A DNA stretch of 64,000 bases from Yersinia enterocolitica (GCA_002082245.2 NBTC02000001.1:1-64000); one strand, 5' to 3'; shown: positions 11,178-20,718, numbered from the stretch's first letter. The notes: generated from the letters alone by a model not told the origin. Numbers and translations: made by a program.

Positions 11178-11554
11178 TCCTCAATTTGATCAAACGGCAA
11201 GAACAATGAATCGACCGCCGGCAGACTGTTATCGGTGTCCGTATTCGGTGGAACAAGCTGATGTGACGGAGCCCTTTGTGTTAAGTGCTGGCGGCGCTGC
11301 GTATCTCGCCGCATCTTACGCGTGGCGTGCTGCGCAGTGTCTACAATGTCCCGCATCTGGCGGATCATGTTAAACAATGTGACTTCATTCACCTGCTCAC
11401 GCCCAAGTTGACGCAACTGGGTCATTGCCTGACGTTGTTCCCACAATGTTATTGCCGGATGTGCCAGTGTGCGGTAGGGGATTTCCAGGTAATAATGCCC
11501 CTCCGGTTCGAGTACCCAAATGCGGCTGATATCACGCAGGTCCCGACGCAGAAT
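11171..11554 (-). pseudogene. tniA: tniA, C-terminal part (gene split by the 4.5-kb IS91 unit)
   Basis: This is the Mu-transposase-like C-terminal beta-barrel of TniA, beginning at FILRRDLRDISRIWV. The open frame formally starts at a TTG inside the inserted element. Joining 17374-16073 to 11554-11171 (minus strand), with the GAAC at 11555-11558 counted once, restores 561 codons before the stop, matching the ~559 aa of Tn5053 TniA. The joint lies within the codons for AAF-ILRRD. The gene was therefore intact before the insertion. Confidence 0.85.
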
Positions 11555-11558
11555 GAAC

Positions 11559-12081
11559 AATAGCCCGCCTGCAGCGGGAGCTAAGTCTCTGCTGGAGTGT
11601 GATTTTCCTTTACCATCATAACTTACTCTAATCTATGTACATTCCTTGTCCAGCAAGTATCCTCTTTCAGATTGATATTGACTGGTGTCAGTTATTCGAT
11701 AATCACTGCAAACCATCCCCTAATAACCTAACTGGCCATCGACAATGTGATTGCCAGTGTCTTGTGGGACATCCGTAGGGGTTTTAACTGGATAGAAGTT
11801 GTATTTGAACAGATGTAAATCAATAACCATACCTCCCCATTTTGCTACTGTTAGAATGGCTAAAAGGTATCCAACAGCCTAACCATTTGTTGTTTATAGA
11901 ATTCCTATTACAATTGATATGTTTACCACAATCATCAGGTCGGAAAACGGTTAATACAGATGTTAAAATGACATATCCATTAATGAGTTAAAGTGAATCA
12001 AACCCAATAAACCCCTCTTCTATTCATTCAGTTTAAAATGAAAATATAAAAAGCACTTAGCTCCCACAGGAAAAACTTCAC
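11559..12081 (+). pseudogene. IS91 left end, decayed transposase 5' fragment, autotransporter upstream region
   Basis: After the hairpin end, an ATG at about 11638 opens MYIPCPASILFQIDIDW, clearly homologous to the start of the intact IS91 transposase (MYIPRPVKLLFQIDDGW), but the similarity fades and the frame stops within about 50 codons. The rest, to 12081, is AT-rich DNA with no gene and presumably holds the autotransporter promoter. The fragment shows that the passenger gene lies between an old IS91 relic and an intact IS91 copy. Confidence 0.7.
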
Positions 12082-14610
12082 ATGAAAATAGACTCCTTAT
12101 ATCTAATCGTGGTGTCGATGAGTTTACTTTTAACTCCCGTAACTTATGCCGCACTGACTAATATTGATGGTGGTCAGATTGTCACAGTTCCTGGAACTCA
12201 AACATCACCGTGGGATGAGTTCAGCCTCGCCGTTGGCTACTCCAGCACAGGTACACTAAATATTAGTAATAGCGGTGTAGTTAACAATTCTTTTGGTTAT
12301 ATCGGTGAGAATGCAGGTTCCATTGGCATTGCAAATGTGTCGGGTGCAGGATCGCAGTGGACCCAAACTATTTTTTCTGTTGGGACTGGCGGGCACGGCA
12401 CACTCACCATTAGTGATGGAGGCATCGTTAACAATTCTTTTGGTTATATCGGTGAGAATGCGGGTTCAATTGGCATTGTTGAGGTATCTGATGCGGGTTC
12501 ACAGTGGAACAGCACCCAAGGCCTTTTTGTTGGAGATTCAGGCAATGCTATGCTCACCATCCGTGATGGCGGTGTTGTTACCAGCGTAACAGGGTTTATC
12601 GGCAATAGTATCGGTTCATCGGGTATTGTTGAGGTTTCAGGCTTAGGGGCTGAGTGGAATAATACCACAGGACTCACTATTGGTCGTACTGGTAACGGCA
12701 CTCTCACTATCCGCGAGGGTGGGAAGGCTAATAATACAAACAGCTATATTGGCAGGGCTGCTGGGGCCACGGGTATTGTTGACGTAATAGGGGCAGGTTC
12801 TCAGTGGAATAACAGTTCCACTCTTTCTATTGCTGAATCCGGCAACGGCACGTTGACCATTGCTGATGAAGCAACAGTTTCGGCAAGTTCAGTCACTATT
12901 GCTTCAAATGCAGCCTCCAGTGGTACCTTGAATATCGGCAATGGTAATTTGGCCGGCACCCTCAATACCGCGAGTATTACCGGAGGGGCAGGGGCGGCAA
13001 TAATCAATTTTAATCATATCGATAATATTGATTTTTCACCACAGATGTCCGGTTCATTGACCGTCAATAAAATTAATAACGGCATTACTACGCTGACAGC
13101 GGTCAATAGTTACACCGGCATTACTACCGTAAGTGCTGGAGCATTGCGAGCCGGGACCGCTGGTGCATTCAGTAACCAGTCAGATTTTGTCACTGAAGCC
13201 AGTGGACGACTGGATTTAGCCGGATATGACCAAATTATCGCCAGCCTGAATAACGCCGGAGTGGTCAGCTTTAATGGTGTTCCAGGTGCAGTGCTGACCA
13301 TTACAGGGGATTATATGGGTAATAATGGCTTGCTGAGTTTCAATACAGCTTTGCATGATGATAATTCCACAACCGACAGATTGGTTGTGGAAGGAAATAC
13401 ATCCGGTACAACACAAGTCAGTATCACCAATGCAGGTGGCGGCGGCGCAGCCACTCTGAACGGCATTGAGTTAATACAAGTGAATGGCTTATCGGAGGGG
13501 GAATTTATTAAAAACGGCAGGATTGTAGCCGGTGCATATGACTATTCATTAGCCCGCGGAGTGGGTTCCAATGCGGCTAACTGGTATTTGACCAGCACAG
13601 AAACACCGACCATTCAAGAACCTGGAGCTCCCATGATCGAGCGCCCGGAGGCAGGGGGCTATACAGCTAACCTGGCGGTCGCTAACACTATGTTCGTAAC
13701 ACGTTTGCACGACCGTCTGGGGGAAACCCAGTATATTGATGCACAAACCGGTGAAAAGAAAGTCACCAGTCTGTGGTTACGTAACGAGGGGGGCCATAAC
13801 CGGTCACGTGATTCTCAGGATCAACTGAGGACACAATCTAACCGTTATGTCCTGCAACTGGGGGGTGACATTGCTCAGTGGAGTCATAACGAGAGAGACC
13901 GTTTTCATCTGGGGATAATGGCCGGTTACGGTAACAGCAAAAGTAAAACTGAATCTCGCTTGTCAGATTACAGTGCCCGTGCGTCAGTAGACGGCTACAG
14001 CACCGGCGTATACGGGACCTGGTATGCGAACGATACCGATAAGTCGGGCTGGTATGCGGACAGTTGGGCGCAATACAGCTGGTTTAATAACACCGTTAAC
14101 GGTCAAAATTTAGTGACTGAAGAGTACCAATCCCACGGTCTGACGGCTTCTGTAGAAAGTGGTTATACCTTTAACATCGGTGAAAATACGGTTAAAAATG
14201 CCCAGTACTTCATTCAGCCAAAAGCTCAGGTGACCTGGATGGGAGTGAAAGCCGATAACCATAAAGAAGCCAATGGCACGAATATTTCTGGCGACGGTGA
14301 GGGAAATATCCAGACCCGCCTGGGCGTGAAAGCCTTTATGAGTGGTTATGCTGAGCAGGATAAAGGTAAAGACCGTGTATTCCAGCCGTTTATTGAAGCC
14401 AACTGGATACATAACACCCGGGATTTCGGCACCAATATGGACGGTATCACCGTGAAACAAGACGGCGCAGCCAATATTGCCGAGTTGAAGATGGGTATCG
14501 AAGGTCAGATTAATAAACAAGTCAATCTGTGGGGCAACGTGGGCCAGCAAATTGGTAACAAAGGCTACAGCGATACTGCGGCGATGTTAGGGGTTAAATA
14601 CAACTTCTAG
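12082..14610 (+). CDS. AIDA-like autotransporter (type V secretion), copy 1
   Basis: The 842-aa protein has a signal peptide (MKIDSLYLIVVSMSLLLTPV, cleavage near TYA-A). The passenger (about 25-500) consists of repeats such as GTLTISDGGIVNNSFGYIGE and GSQW-containing units, typical of self-associating AIDA/Ag43-like beta-helices. PEAGGYTANLAVANTMFVTR begins the linker to the C-terminal beta-barrel (about 570-842), which ends in the outer-membrane signature LGVKYNF. It probably mediates adhesion or aggregation; this is inferred from the family. It is the only cargo gene of the IS91 unit, and an identical protein is encoded at 45166-47694. Its barrel is closely related to that of the minus-strand autotransporter at 42312-44638. 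Confidence 0.85.
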   Translation: MKIDSLYLIVVSMSLLLTPVTYAALTNIDGGQIVTVPGTQTSPWDEFSLAVGYSSTGTLNISNSGVVNNSFGYIGENAGSIGIANVSGAGSQWTQTIFSVGTGGHGTLTISDGGIVNNSFGYIGENAGSIGIVEVSDAGSQWNSTQGLFVGDSGNAMLTIRDGGVVTSVTGFIGNSIGSSGIVEVSGLGAEWNNTTGLTIGRTGNGTLTIREGGKANNTNSYIGRAAGATGIVDVIGAGSQWNNSSTLSIAESGNGTLTIADEATVSASSVTIASNAASSGTLNIGNGNLAGTLNTASITGGAGAAIINFNHIDNIDFSPQMSGSLTVNKINNGITTLTAVNSYTGITTVSAGALRAGTAGAFSNQSDFVTEASGRLDLAGYDQIIASLNNAGVVSFNGVPGAVLTITGDYMGNNGLLSFNTALHDDNSTTDRLVVEGNTSGTTQVSITNAGGGGAATLNGIELIQVNGLSEGEFIKNGRIVAGAYDYSLARGVGSNAANWYLTSTETPTIQEPGAPMIERPEAGGYTANLAVANTMFVTRLHDRLGETQYIDAQTGEKKVTSLWLRNEGGHNRSRDSQDQLRTQSNRYVLQLGGDIAQWSHNERDRFHLGIMAGYGNSKSKTESRLSDYSARASVDGYSTGVYGTWYANDTDKSGWYADSWAQYSWFNNTVNGQNLVTEEYQSHGLTASVESGYTFNIGENTVKNAQYFIQPKAQVTWMGVKADNHKEANGTNISGDGEGNIQTRLGVKAFMSGYAEQDKGKDRVFQPFIEANWIHNTRDFGTNMDGITVKQDGAANIAELKMGIEGQINKQVNLWGNVGQQIGNKGYSDTAAMLGVKYNF

Positions 14611-14712
14611 AATTAGTCATCGATATCAATAGATTTCACCTTCGATGTGAGCGTGGCTGCAGCGCGGCTACGTCACTTTCCCTGTGTTTTTCTAAATTTT
14701 ATACTCCCCTAC

Positions 14713-15918
14713 ATGTATATCCCGCGCCCCGTAAAACTCCTCTTCCAGATTGATGATGGCTGGGGCCAGTTACTGGCTAAACACGGCCATACCGTCCCCG
14801 AATGGACCAAACTGGTCATCGAGCGGATGCTCGCCTGCGGGACCGGTGCCATGGGCGTTCGCCGATATTGTTGTGCTTCGGCTCACTGCTCTCACACTAA
14901 ATACTTCTGCCAAAGTTGTAAAAGCAAAGGCTGCAGTGCCTGTGGCATGAAAGCCACCGAGCAATGGATTGCTGAGCAACAGCATGTTCTCCCCGACTGC
15001 GAATGGCAGCACATTACCTTCACCCTGCCCGATAAACTTTGGCCTGCCTTTACCAACAACTGGCCCTTGCTCAATAAACTTTTCGCCTGTGCCGCCAATA
15101 CCCTGCTCAAATGGGCCAAAAAACTCGGTATCGAGATAGGTTTGTTTGTGGCCCTGCATACCTACGGTCGACAACTCAATCAGCATCCCCACATTCATCT
15201 GTCCGTCACTCGCGGAGGACTGTGTCTCAAACACGGCGTCTGGCGACCGGTTTACTTTAAAAAGAAAATTGTTGAGCTCTATTGGCGGCAGGCCGTCATT
15301 ACCCTGTTACGGGGAAGTTACGCCAAGCTCGATTTACCTGCCGCCGGCTATCAACACATCCGGGACTATCGGGAGTGGTGCCAGTCGCTTGAGGTGCAGT
15401 TTCAGCGGCGCTGGAAAATCCACTTTGCCAAAAAGACCAAACACGCCCGGCAAAACGTGAATTATCTGGGGCGCTATCTGAAACGGCCGCCAATTGCTGC
15501 CTCAAAGCTGCGCCATTACAACGGCGGAGCCGTTGTTCATCATTACTATGACCACCGGACTCAGCGGCACTGCACGCAACGACTCAGCCAGGAAGAGATG
15601 TTATGGCGCTATATCAGCCATATCCCGTCACGCCATTTTAAAATGGTGAGGTATTACGGTTTCCTGGCCAACCGGAAACGGGGGGAGTTATTGCCTAAAG
15701 TCTATACCGCACTGGGGATTGAAATGAAGAAAAAACCGCAGAAACCGGGCTTTGCGTCTCTGATGAAACAATTTACCAATGTAGATCCTTACCAGTGCGT
15801 GTTGTGTGGCAGCCGGATGGTTTTTAACAGTGCGGAGGCTGGTATCCGGGCAGAAGAGTTGTTGGCGCGACGTCGGCAGGAGTTCAAAACAGAGCAATGG
15901 TTACGGCAGGCTGCATAG
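14713..15918 (+). CDS. IS91-family HUH/Y2 transposase, copy 1
   Basis: The start at ATG 14713 (MYIPRPVKLLF) matches the other IS91-type copies; the longer frame from 14647 lies in upstream DNA. The 401-aa protein has an N-terminal zinc-binding cluster (CCASAHCSHTKYFCQSCKSK), the HUH motif in QHPHIHLSVTRGG, and two tyrosines four residues apart in NYLGRYLKR, the Y2 nuclease signature. The C-terminus has a CVLCGSRM knuckle. All catalytic residues are present, so it is predicted active. IS91 enzymes nick at the origin end and transfer a single strand. Confidence 0.9.
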   Translation: MYIPRPVKLLFQIDDGWGQLLAKHGHTVPEWTKLVIERMLACGTGAMGVRRYCCASAHCSHTKYFCQSCKSKGCSACGMKATEQWIAEQQHVLPDCEWQHITFTLPDKLWPAFTNNWPLLNKLFACAANTLLKWAKKLGIEIGLFVALHTYGRQLNQHPHIHLSVTRGGLCLKHGVWRPVYFKKKIVELYWRQAVITLLRGSYAKLDLPAAGYQHIRDYREWCQSLEVQFQRRWKIHFAKKTKHARQNVNYLGRYLKRPPIAASKLRHYNGGAVVHHYYDHRTQRHCTQRLSQEEMLWRYISHIPSRHFKMVRYYGFLANRKRGELLPKVYTALGIEMKKKPQKPGFASLMKQFTNVDPYQCVLCGSRMVFNSAEAGIRAEELLARRRQEFKTEQWLRQAA

Positions 15919-16072
15919 GGAAGATCTGCCGGAAATTTGGATTTCGCATCAAACCGGTATTTATTTTAATCAATCGTCAACTTCGCACTGACTGAGCGAA
16001 TGAAACTCATGGTCCTGTCACTCTATTTTGCCTCTGACCTAAGGAAAAAAAGGGATCCAACTTCCTAACCAT

Positions 16073-17374
16073 GAACGCAGCCTGAAGATGGCGACGGGCG
16101 ATCCAGGGTTTCAGCGCGTCGGCATAATACTGGATATGGTCGATAACAAATCCTGTACGTGTCAGTGTTCGGCGAATAATGGGCAGAAAGTCGACCAGAA
16201 AGGCGGTAGCATTAGCCACTACAGCGGTATTTGGGGTGTGCTCCCAATTTTGGATCCAGCAGTGCTCAGGAGGCTGAAGTAGCCCTTTGTGTACGCTGCC
16301 ATGGTAGGTACCAATGGCTAACGCCATCCAGCGCTCCAATTCGCGCAGCGTCAATACAGCCTGCTGTCCTGAAGGGTATTCGCCCCGCTGTCGGGGGTTT
16401 GAAAATGTGGTACCCGGTAAGTCATCGTGGACCATCTGCATTGCGGTACCAATGACTCTCTCGACAATGCCACCGTAGTGCGGTCGGGCTGGCGGGCGAT
16501 AGCTGAGTTGGATCCCATGCTGTTGACATCCGCGGCGCAGTGCATCGCTTTTGAACTCTGCGGCATTATCCAGATATAACAGTACGGGTTTGCCGCGCAT
16601 CACCCAGTCCATTTCCACCCCGAGGCGCTCCAGCCACGGACGCTTATCGCTGACTGCGTGCGCCAGACAAAGCCCCACAGAAACGGAGGACGGGGCTTCC
16701 AGCGTGACAACCATACCCAAAATAGCACGGGAAAAAACATCAATGGCTATCGTCAGATAAGGTCGACCGATAGGGGAACGGTCACGTTCATCAACAATGA
16801 TGAGATCAATCACAGTATGATCGATTTGCACCTGTTCCAGGATATGGGTTATGACTGGTGGAGTACCGCCGGCACCCTGTAACTCGCGAGTGGCATTGAT
16901 GCCTTCTCGGCGTCGGGAAACGATCACAGGATCTTGTCGGGAAATACGCAGGGCAACCGTGTTATACGCCGGTACGGGCAGTTTTTGGATTTTACACGCC
17001 ATCTCGATGTCGCGGTAGCAGGCGGAAAGACTGCGTTTTTGCTTGGTCAAAAAGCGCTTTTGCAGCAGGTCATGGATAAGTCGTTCGACGTTTTCTGATA
17101 AGCGTCCCTTACCTTTGCCTCCTGACGATTGTCCCGGAGCCAAATCTGTTATCAGGCCCGTTCCTTGCCGGACACGTTGGATCAAAACATAAACTTGCCG
17201 CCGGGATAGATTGAGTTCTCTGGCGGCCTCATCCACGGCCTGATGACCGACGATGTCAAGAGCGGCCAGAGGAGCGATATACCGCATCCTGACGCGTGCC
17301 AGCTCCCAGTCCGTCTCTGATAAGGTGAAAACGCCAGATTCGGCAATACGTGTTTTTGTGACCCCCATACCCAC
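16073..17374 (-). pseudogene. tniA: tniA, N-terminal and catalytic part
   Basis: This part holds the helix-turn-helix N-terminus and the whole DDE core: QIDHTVIDLIIVDE (Asp), LLYLDNAAEFKS (Asp) and GGIVERVIGTAMQ (Glu). It breaks after LQAAF at 16073. Beyond that the frame reads 22 foreign residues from the IS91 end and stops at 16007. The upstream end lies about 110 bp from the transposon terminal repeat at 17487-17511, as expected for Tn5053-type elements. With the C-terminal barrel removed, activity is unlikely. Confidence 0.85.
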
Positions 17375-17399
17375 CCCTTATGGTCGTGCACAGGAGCAT

Positions 17400-17511
17400 T
17401 AAGTATAGTTGTTTTTCGTGCATATGATTTCAGATCAAAAACTGTCAGCAGTCATATGCACAAAGGCTCCCGATGCCAGCAAACTGGTGCAGGCGTCCTC
17501 TGAAAATGACA
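17400..17511 (-). repeat. Tn402/Tn5053-type terminus and subterminal repeats
   Basis: The 25 bases at 17487-17511, read on the minus strand, begin TGTCATTTTCAGAGGACGCC and continue TGCAC. This is nearly the Tn402/Tn5053 terminal inverted repeat. Inside it are copies of a CATATG-containing motif (near 17420 and 17453; another lies just outside near 17530), probable TniA binding sites. The other terminus is not present in the window. Confidence 0.75.
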
Positions 17512-17600
17512 GGCATTAGGGTATACATAAATGTCATATGCTTCGAGCAGGATGAAATTTGTATATATCTTTGTATTGCTACTTTTAGTGAAAAACTAAC

Positions 17601-17651
17601 TGGCACATCAAAATGGATAGACTTATAATGAATGTAAGATTATGTCTTACA
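17601..17651 (+). promoter_or_regulatory. parDE promoter and operator
   Basis: A -35-like TGGCAC (17601-17606) and -10 TATAAT (17624-17629) are separated by 17 bp. Directly downstream, 17633-17651 forms an inverted repeat TGTAAGA-5-TCTTACA placed over the transcription start and before the ribosome binding site. This is the expected position for autorepression by a ParD antitoxin. Confidence 0.6.
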
Positions 17652-17661
17652 TGAGGTGCTT

Positions 17662-17925
17662 ATGGCCAGGACAATGACAGTAGATGTTGGTGAGGAACTT
17701 CGCGACTTCATCGATTCGCTGGTTAGCGCGGGTGATTATAGAACTCAAAGCGAAGTGCTCCGTGATGCTTTGCGTTTATTGCGTGAAAAGCAGGCTGAGT
17801 CCCATTTGCAATCATTACGGGACTTGTTGGCCGAAGGTGTAAGTAGTGGCACTCCAGAAACATGGAGTAAAGATGTATTCCTACAGCGAGTAAAGGAAAG
17901 GGTTAATCTGAATGAAAGAGATTAA
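17662..17925 (+). CDS. parD: ParD-family antitoxin
   Basis: The start at ATG 17662 (MARTMTVDVGEELRDFIDSL) is preferred because GAGGTG lies 4 bases upstream; the frame could extend two codons to a GTG at 17656. The 87-aa protein has the ribbon-helix-helix N-terminus of ParD/CopG antitoxins (TVDVGEELRDF...RTQSEVLRDALRLLREK) and a flexible acidic C-terminus that would bind the toxin. It overlaps the toxin gene by 14 bases. It probably represses its own promoter at the inverted repeat just upstream. Confidence 0.85.
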   Translation: MARTMTVDVGEELRDFIDSLVSAGDYRTQSEVLRDALRLLREKQAESHLQSLRDLLAEGVSSGTPETWSKDVFLQRVKERVNLNERD

Positions 17926-18208
17926 TCTGACACCGAAAGCAATTGATGATTTGGAAAATATTTGGCTTTATGGTCAGGTACAATTTGGTGTAACCAAGGC
18001 GGATGAATATGTCGCTCGCTTTTCTGAAATATTTGATATTTTGGCCAGACATGAAATTGGCACACAACGACCTGAGTTAGGTGAAAATATTTTTTCACTC
18101 CCTATAGAGAAACATTTGATTTTTTTCGTTCCTTCAGAGTCTTATATCACTGTAATTCGTATTCTTAATCAATCACAAGATGTAAATCGTCACATTTCCT
18201 GGCGATAG
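17912..18208 (+). CDS. parE: ParE-family toxin
   Basis: This is a 98-aa RelE/ParE superfamily protein (MKEINLTPKAIDDLENIWLY; C-terminal VIRILNQSQDVNRHI). ParE toxins inhibit DNA gyrase; that role is taken from the family. It is translationally coupled to parD and lies just outside the tni terminus and directly upstream of parAB, consistent with plasmid addiction. It appears full length. Confidence 0.85.
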   Translation: MKEINLTPKAIDDLENIWLYGQVQFGVTKADEYVARFSEIFDILARHEIGTQRPELGENIFSLPIEKHLIFFVPSESYITVIRILNQSQDVNRHISWR

Positions 18209-18530
18209 AACTTTAGCCTAGGTACATGGGTAGGACTATGCCCTGCCTTCTTATGGTCAAAAACCAAGCCAACCAATACCGCCAGCTACAGAAACGTCAT
18301 ATCAAGCCCGTTCTTGGCAACATCTACATTGAAATGTAGTGAGCCCTTACTCTGAAAAATCTCTCAGATTTCACGTAGCATGATCGATATTCATGTACAT
18401 GCTCTTATTCTGATATGGAGATCTGCAAATAAAAATAAAATTCAGTTTATTTTAGAGTAAAAAGCTTACATTACAGCCTGTATGTAACATTATTGTTTAT
18501 ATTCTTAAATGCTACATATTGAGGTGTTTT
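18209..18530 (+). promoter_or_regulatory. parAB upstream region with operator-like palindrome
   Basis: No gene longer than a 28-codon stretch near 18254 is visible. An imperfect palindrome at 18466-18487 (TTACATTACA-GCC-TGTATGTAA) lies about 45 bp before the parA start. In P1, ParA represses its own promoter at a palindrome in the equivalent place, so this is the likely par operator. Confidence 0.5.
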
Positions 18531-19730
18531 GTGTCTGTAAATACTAAACAAATCTATAGAGTGGCTGAGCGCTCTGAACACATGCTCACTCTTCTGACCA
18601 AACAGATTAAAGAACAAAAGGAAGAGCTGGAAGAAACGACTTATTTCCAGACTTATGCCAAGGCTGCTGTTGCCAAATTACCTAAATTGACTCGCGCAAG
18701 TGTTGACTATGCTGTCACCGAAATGGAAGAGCAAGGTTACACATTTTTGAAGAAACCGGCTGGTACATCTATAAAATATGCAATGTCACTGCAAAATATT
18801 ATAGATATTTATCACCATCGCGGTGTTCCTAAATACCGTGATCGCCACGATGAAGCCTTCACGATTTTTGTTGGTAATTTGAAAGGTGGCGTATCGAAAA
18901 CAGTTAGTTCTGTTTCACTTGCTCATGGATTACGTGCCCACCCTCACCTACTTTATGAAGATTTAAGAATTCTTGTTATCGACCTTGACCCTCAATCTTC
19001 AGCTACAATGTTTCTAAATCACTCTCGTTCTATTGGGGCTGTAGATACAACCTCTGCTCAGGCAATGCTACAGAATGTATCCCGCGAAGAACTTCTGTCT
19101 GAATTTGTCATTTCTTCTATTGTGCCGGGTGTTGATGTTATCCCTGCTTCTATTGAAGATGCATTTATTGCATCGCAATGGAAAGAGCTGTGTTCCGAAC
19201 ATCTACCTGGACAGAATATCTATACTGTTCTTAAAGAGAACATTATTGATAAACTCAATAATGATTATGACTTTATTTTTATCGATAGTGGCCCACATCT
19301 CGATGCTTTCCTGAGTAATGCTATTGCTGCATCGAACTTGCTTATGACGCCGATCCCCCCTGCCCAGGTCGATTTCCACTCCACCTTAAAGTATCTCACT
19401 CGTCTTCCTGAACTTATTGAGATGATAGAAAAATCAGGGGCTAAGTATCCCCTTCAGGGCAATATAGGATTTATGTCTAAATTGCAGAATAAAGCTGACC
19501 ACAAACTTTGTCATAGCCTGGCCAAAGAGATATTTGGGGGGGATATGTTGGATGTGGCCCTACCCCGCCTTGATGGTTTTGAACGATGTGGCGAATCTTT
19601 TGATACGGTTATTTCCGCCAACCCCTCGACCTATGTTGGCAGCAGTGAAGCCTTAAAAAATGCTCGTGCTGCGGCGGAAGATTTTGCTAAAGCTGTATTC
19701 GATCGCATCGAATTTATTCGGATGAACTGA
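18531..19730 (+). CDS. parA: P1-type partition ATPase ParA
   Basis: The start is taken as GTG 18531 (SVNTKQIYRVAERSEHML), with GAGGTG 4 bases upstream; a TTG at 18519 would add four residues. The protein (399 aa) matches P1 ParA throughout. It has an N-terminal helix-turn-helix domain (about 1-100; ALAKLPKL-like AVAKLPKLTRASVDYAV), a deviant Walker A in NLKGGVSKTV, Walker A' in LRILVIDLDPQSSATM, and FIDSGPHLDAFLSNA. Class Ia ParA proteins form ATP-dependent gradients on the nucleoid and repress the par operon. It is followed 8 bp later by parB. No lesions are seen. Confidence 0.93.
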   Translation: MSVNTKQIYRVAERSEHMLTLLTKQIKEQKEELEETTYFQTYAKAAVAKLPKLTRASVDYAVTEMEEQGYTFLKKPAGTSIKYAMSLQNIIDIYHHRGVPKYRDRHDEAFTIFVGNLKGGVSKTVSSVSLAHGLRAHPHLLYEDLRILVIDLDPQSSATMFLNHSRSIGAVDTTSAQAMLQNVSREELLSEFVISSIVPGVDVIPASIEDAFIASQWKELCSEHLPGQNIYTVLKENIIDKLNNDYDFIFIDSGPHLDAFLSNAIAASNLLMTPIPPAQVDFHSTLKYLTRLPELIEMIEKSGAKYPLQGNIGFMSKLQNKADHKLCHSLAKEIFGGDMLDVALPRLDGFERCGESFDTVISANPSTYVGSSEALKNARAAAEDFAKAVFDRIEFIRMN

Positions 19731-19738
19731 GGTAATCC

Positions 19739-20707
19739 ATGACAAAAAAACGCCCAACCATCGGCCGGACATTTAGTGGTTCCCCTTTGTCCAATGTATC
19801 AACTGATAATTATCGTCAGATTTTTACTCTTGCCTCAGGGAAAAAAGCTGTCTTCATGTTTGAAACTATTCCAGCAGAAGATATTGCTGAACGTTCATTT
19901 GTATCTCTAGCCACAAATGGTAGAGATCAAGCAGGTGTTACAGAGGAGTCACTTCAGGACATTATCAGGACCATTCGTTTTCAACAGTTTTTCCCGGCAA
20001 TTGGACGTATAATTGACGAAAAAATTGAAATTCTCGACGGGTCACGTCGCAGAGCTGCCGCATTGATTTGCCATGTCGATCTCAATGTGCTGGTTACTCA
20101 GGACGATATTGATATGGATGATGCAAGAAAACTTGCCGCTGATATTCAAACTGCAAAAGAACATAATTTACGTGAGATTGGATTGAGACTTTTACTTCTC
20201 CGCGATTCAGGCATGAACCAAAAGGAGATAGCCCAATCGGAACGCCTATCTCCTGCGAAAGTTACTCGAGCTATTCAGGCCGCATCGGTACCTGAGATAA
20301 TGTTAGAACTTTTCCCTGTTCAATATGAACTAACCTATCCAGATTATAAATTATTGCTCGATATTGATGAACAATTACGGCTGCGTAGTCTCGAACTAGA
20401 AGTATTCGTTGATTCGGTTAGGACGCAAATAGAAAAAATCCCTAATGCTAATAAACTGGTCTCTGATGAACTGAAAAATGAAATAATAAAGTCGTTTCGA
20501 CATGTTTTAGACGGGATTTTAGCTAAACCTGAAAAACAGGCTGTTGTTATTGAAAAATTATGGGACTTTGAAGAAAAAGATAAATACGCTCGAAAACGTA
20601 TAAAGGGACGCGCTTTTAGCTATGAATTCAGCCGGTTGCCAAAAGAGTTGCAGGTAGAACTTGACCGACTTATTTTGCACACAATGAAGAAACATTTATC
20701 ACAGTAA
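19739..20707 (+). CDS. parB: P1-type centromere-binding protein ParB
   Basis: The 322-aa protein matches P1 ParB: MTKKRPTIGRTFSG at the start, the ParB/Srx CTP-binding region with ILDGSRRRAAALI (about residues 98-110), a helix-turn-helix at MNQKEIAQSERLSPAKVTRA, and the C-terminal dimer domain ending GRAFSYEFSRLPKELQVELD. P1 ParB binds the A boxes of parS through the HTH and the B boxes through the dimer domain; both box types are seen just downstream. It is co-transcribed with parA. Confidence 0.93.
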   Translation: MTKKRPTIGRTFSGSPLSNVSTDNYRQIFTLASGKKAVFMFETIPAEDIAERSFVSLATNGRDQAGVTEESLQDIIRTIRFQQFFPAIGRIIDEKIEILDGSRRRAAALICHVDLNVLVTQDDIDMDDARKLAADIQTAKEHNLREIGLRLLLLRDSGMNQKEIAQSERLSPAKVTRAIQAASVPEIMLELFPVQYELTYPDYKLLLDIDEQLRLRSLELEVFVDSVRTQIEKIPNANKLVSDELKNEIIKSFRHVLDGILAKPEKQAVVIEKLWDFEEKDKYARKRIKGRAFSYEFSRLPKELQVELDRLILHTMKKHLSQ

Positions 20708-20718
20708 TTTTATTTATT

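Larger units (their letters stand above)
11559..16076 (+). mobile_element. IS91-type unit carrying an autotransporter, copy 1
   Basis: This 4.5-kb unit has, left to right: a hairpin end (GCCCGCCTGCAGCGGGAGC), a degraded 5' piece of an IS91 transposase gene, an autotransporter gene, an intact IS91-type transposase, and a right end finishing CTTCCTAACCAT. GAAC is present on both sides (11555-11558 and 16073-16076). An apparently identical copy lies at 44643-49160, offset by 33,084 bp throughout. The unit inserts into tniA. IS91 elements move by rolling-circle replication and recognise GAAC-type tetranucleotides, which agrees with the flanks. Confidence 0.85.

Noticed and set aside
12250..12900. 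Tandem repeats considered as a CRISPR-like array
   Set aside because: The repeats are in frame, vary in length and encode GTLTIS/GYIG passenger units; no spacers and no cas genes.
14110..14550. 146-aa minus-strand frame inside the autotransporter, repeated at 47194
   Set aside because: Complement of the barrel coding region; repeated only because the whole unit is duplicated.
14770..15234. 154-aa minus-strand frames inside the IS91 transposase genes (also 24666, 47854)
   Set aside because: Shadow frames of a conserved gene, present in every copy because the coding strand is conserved.
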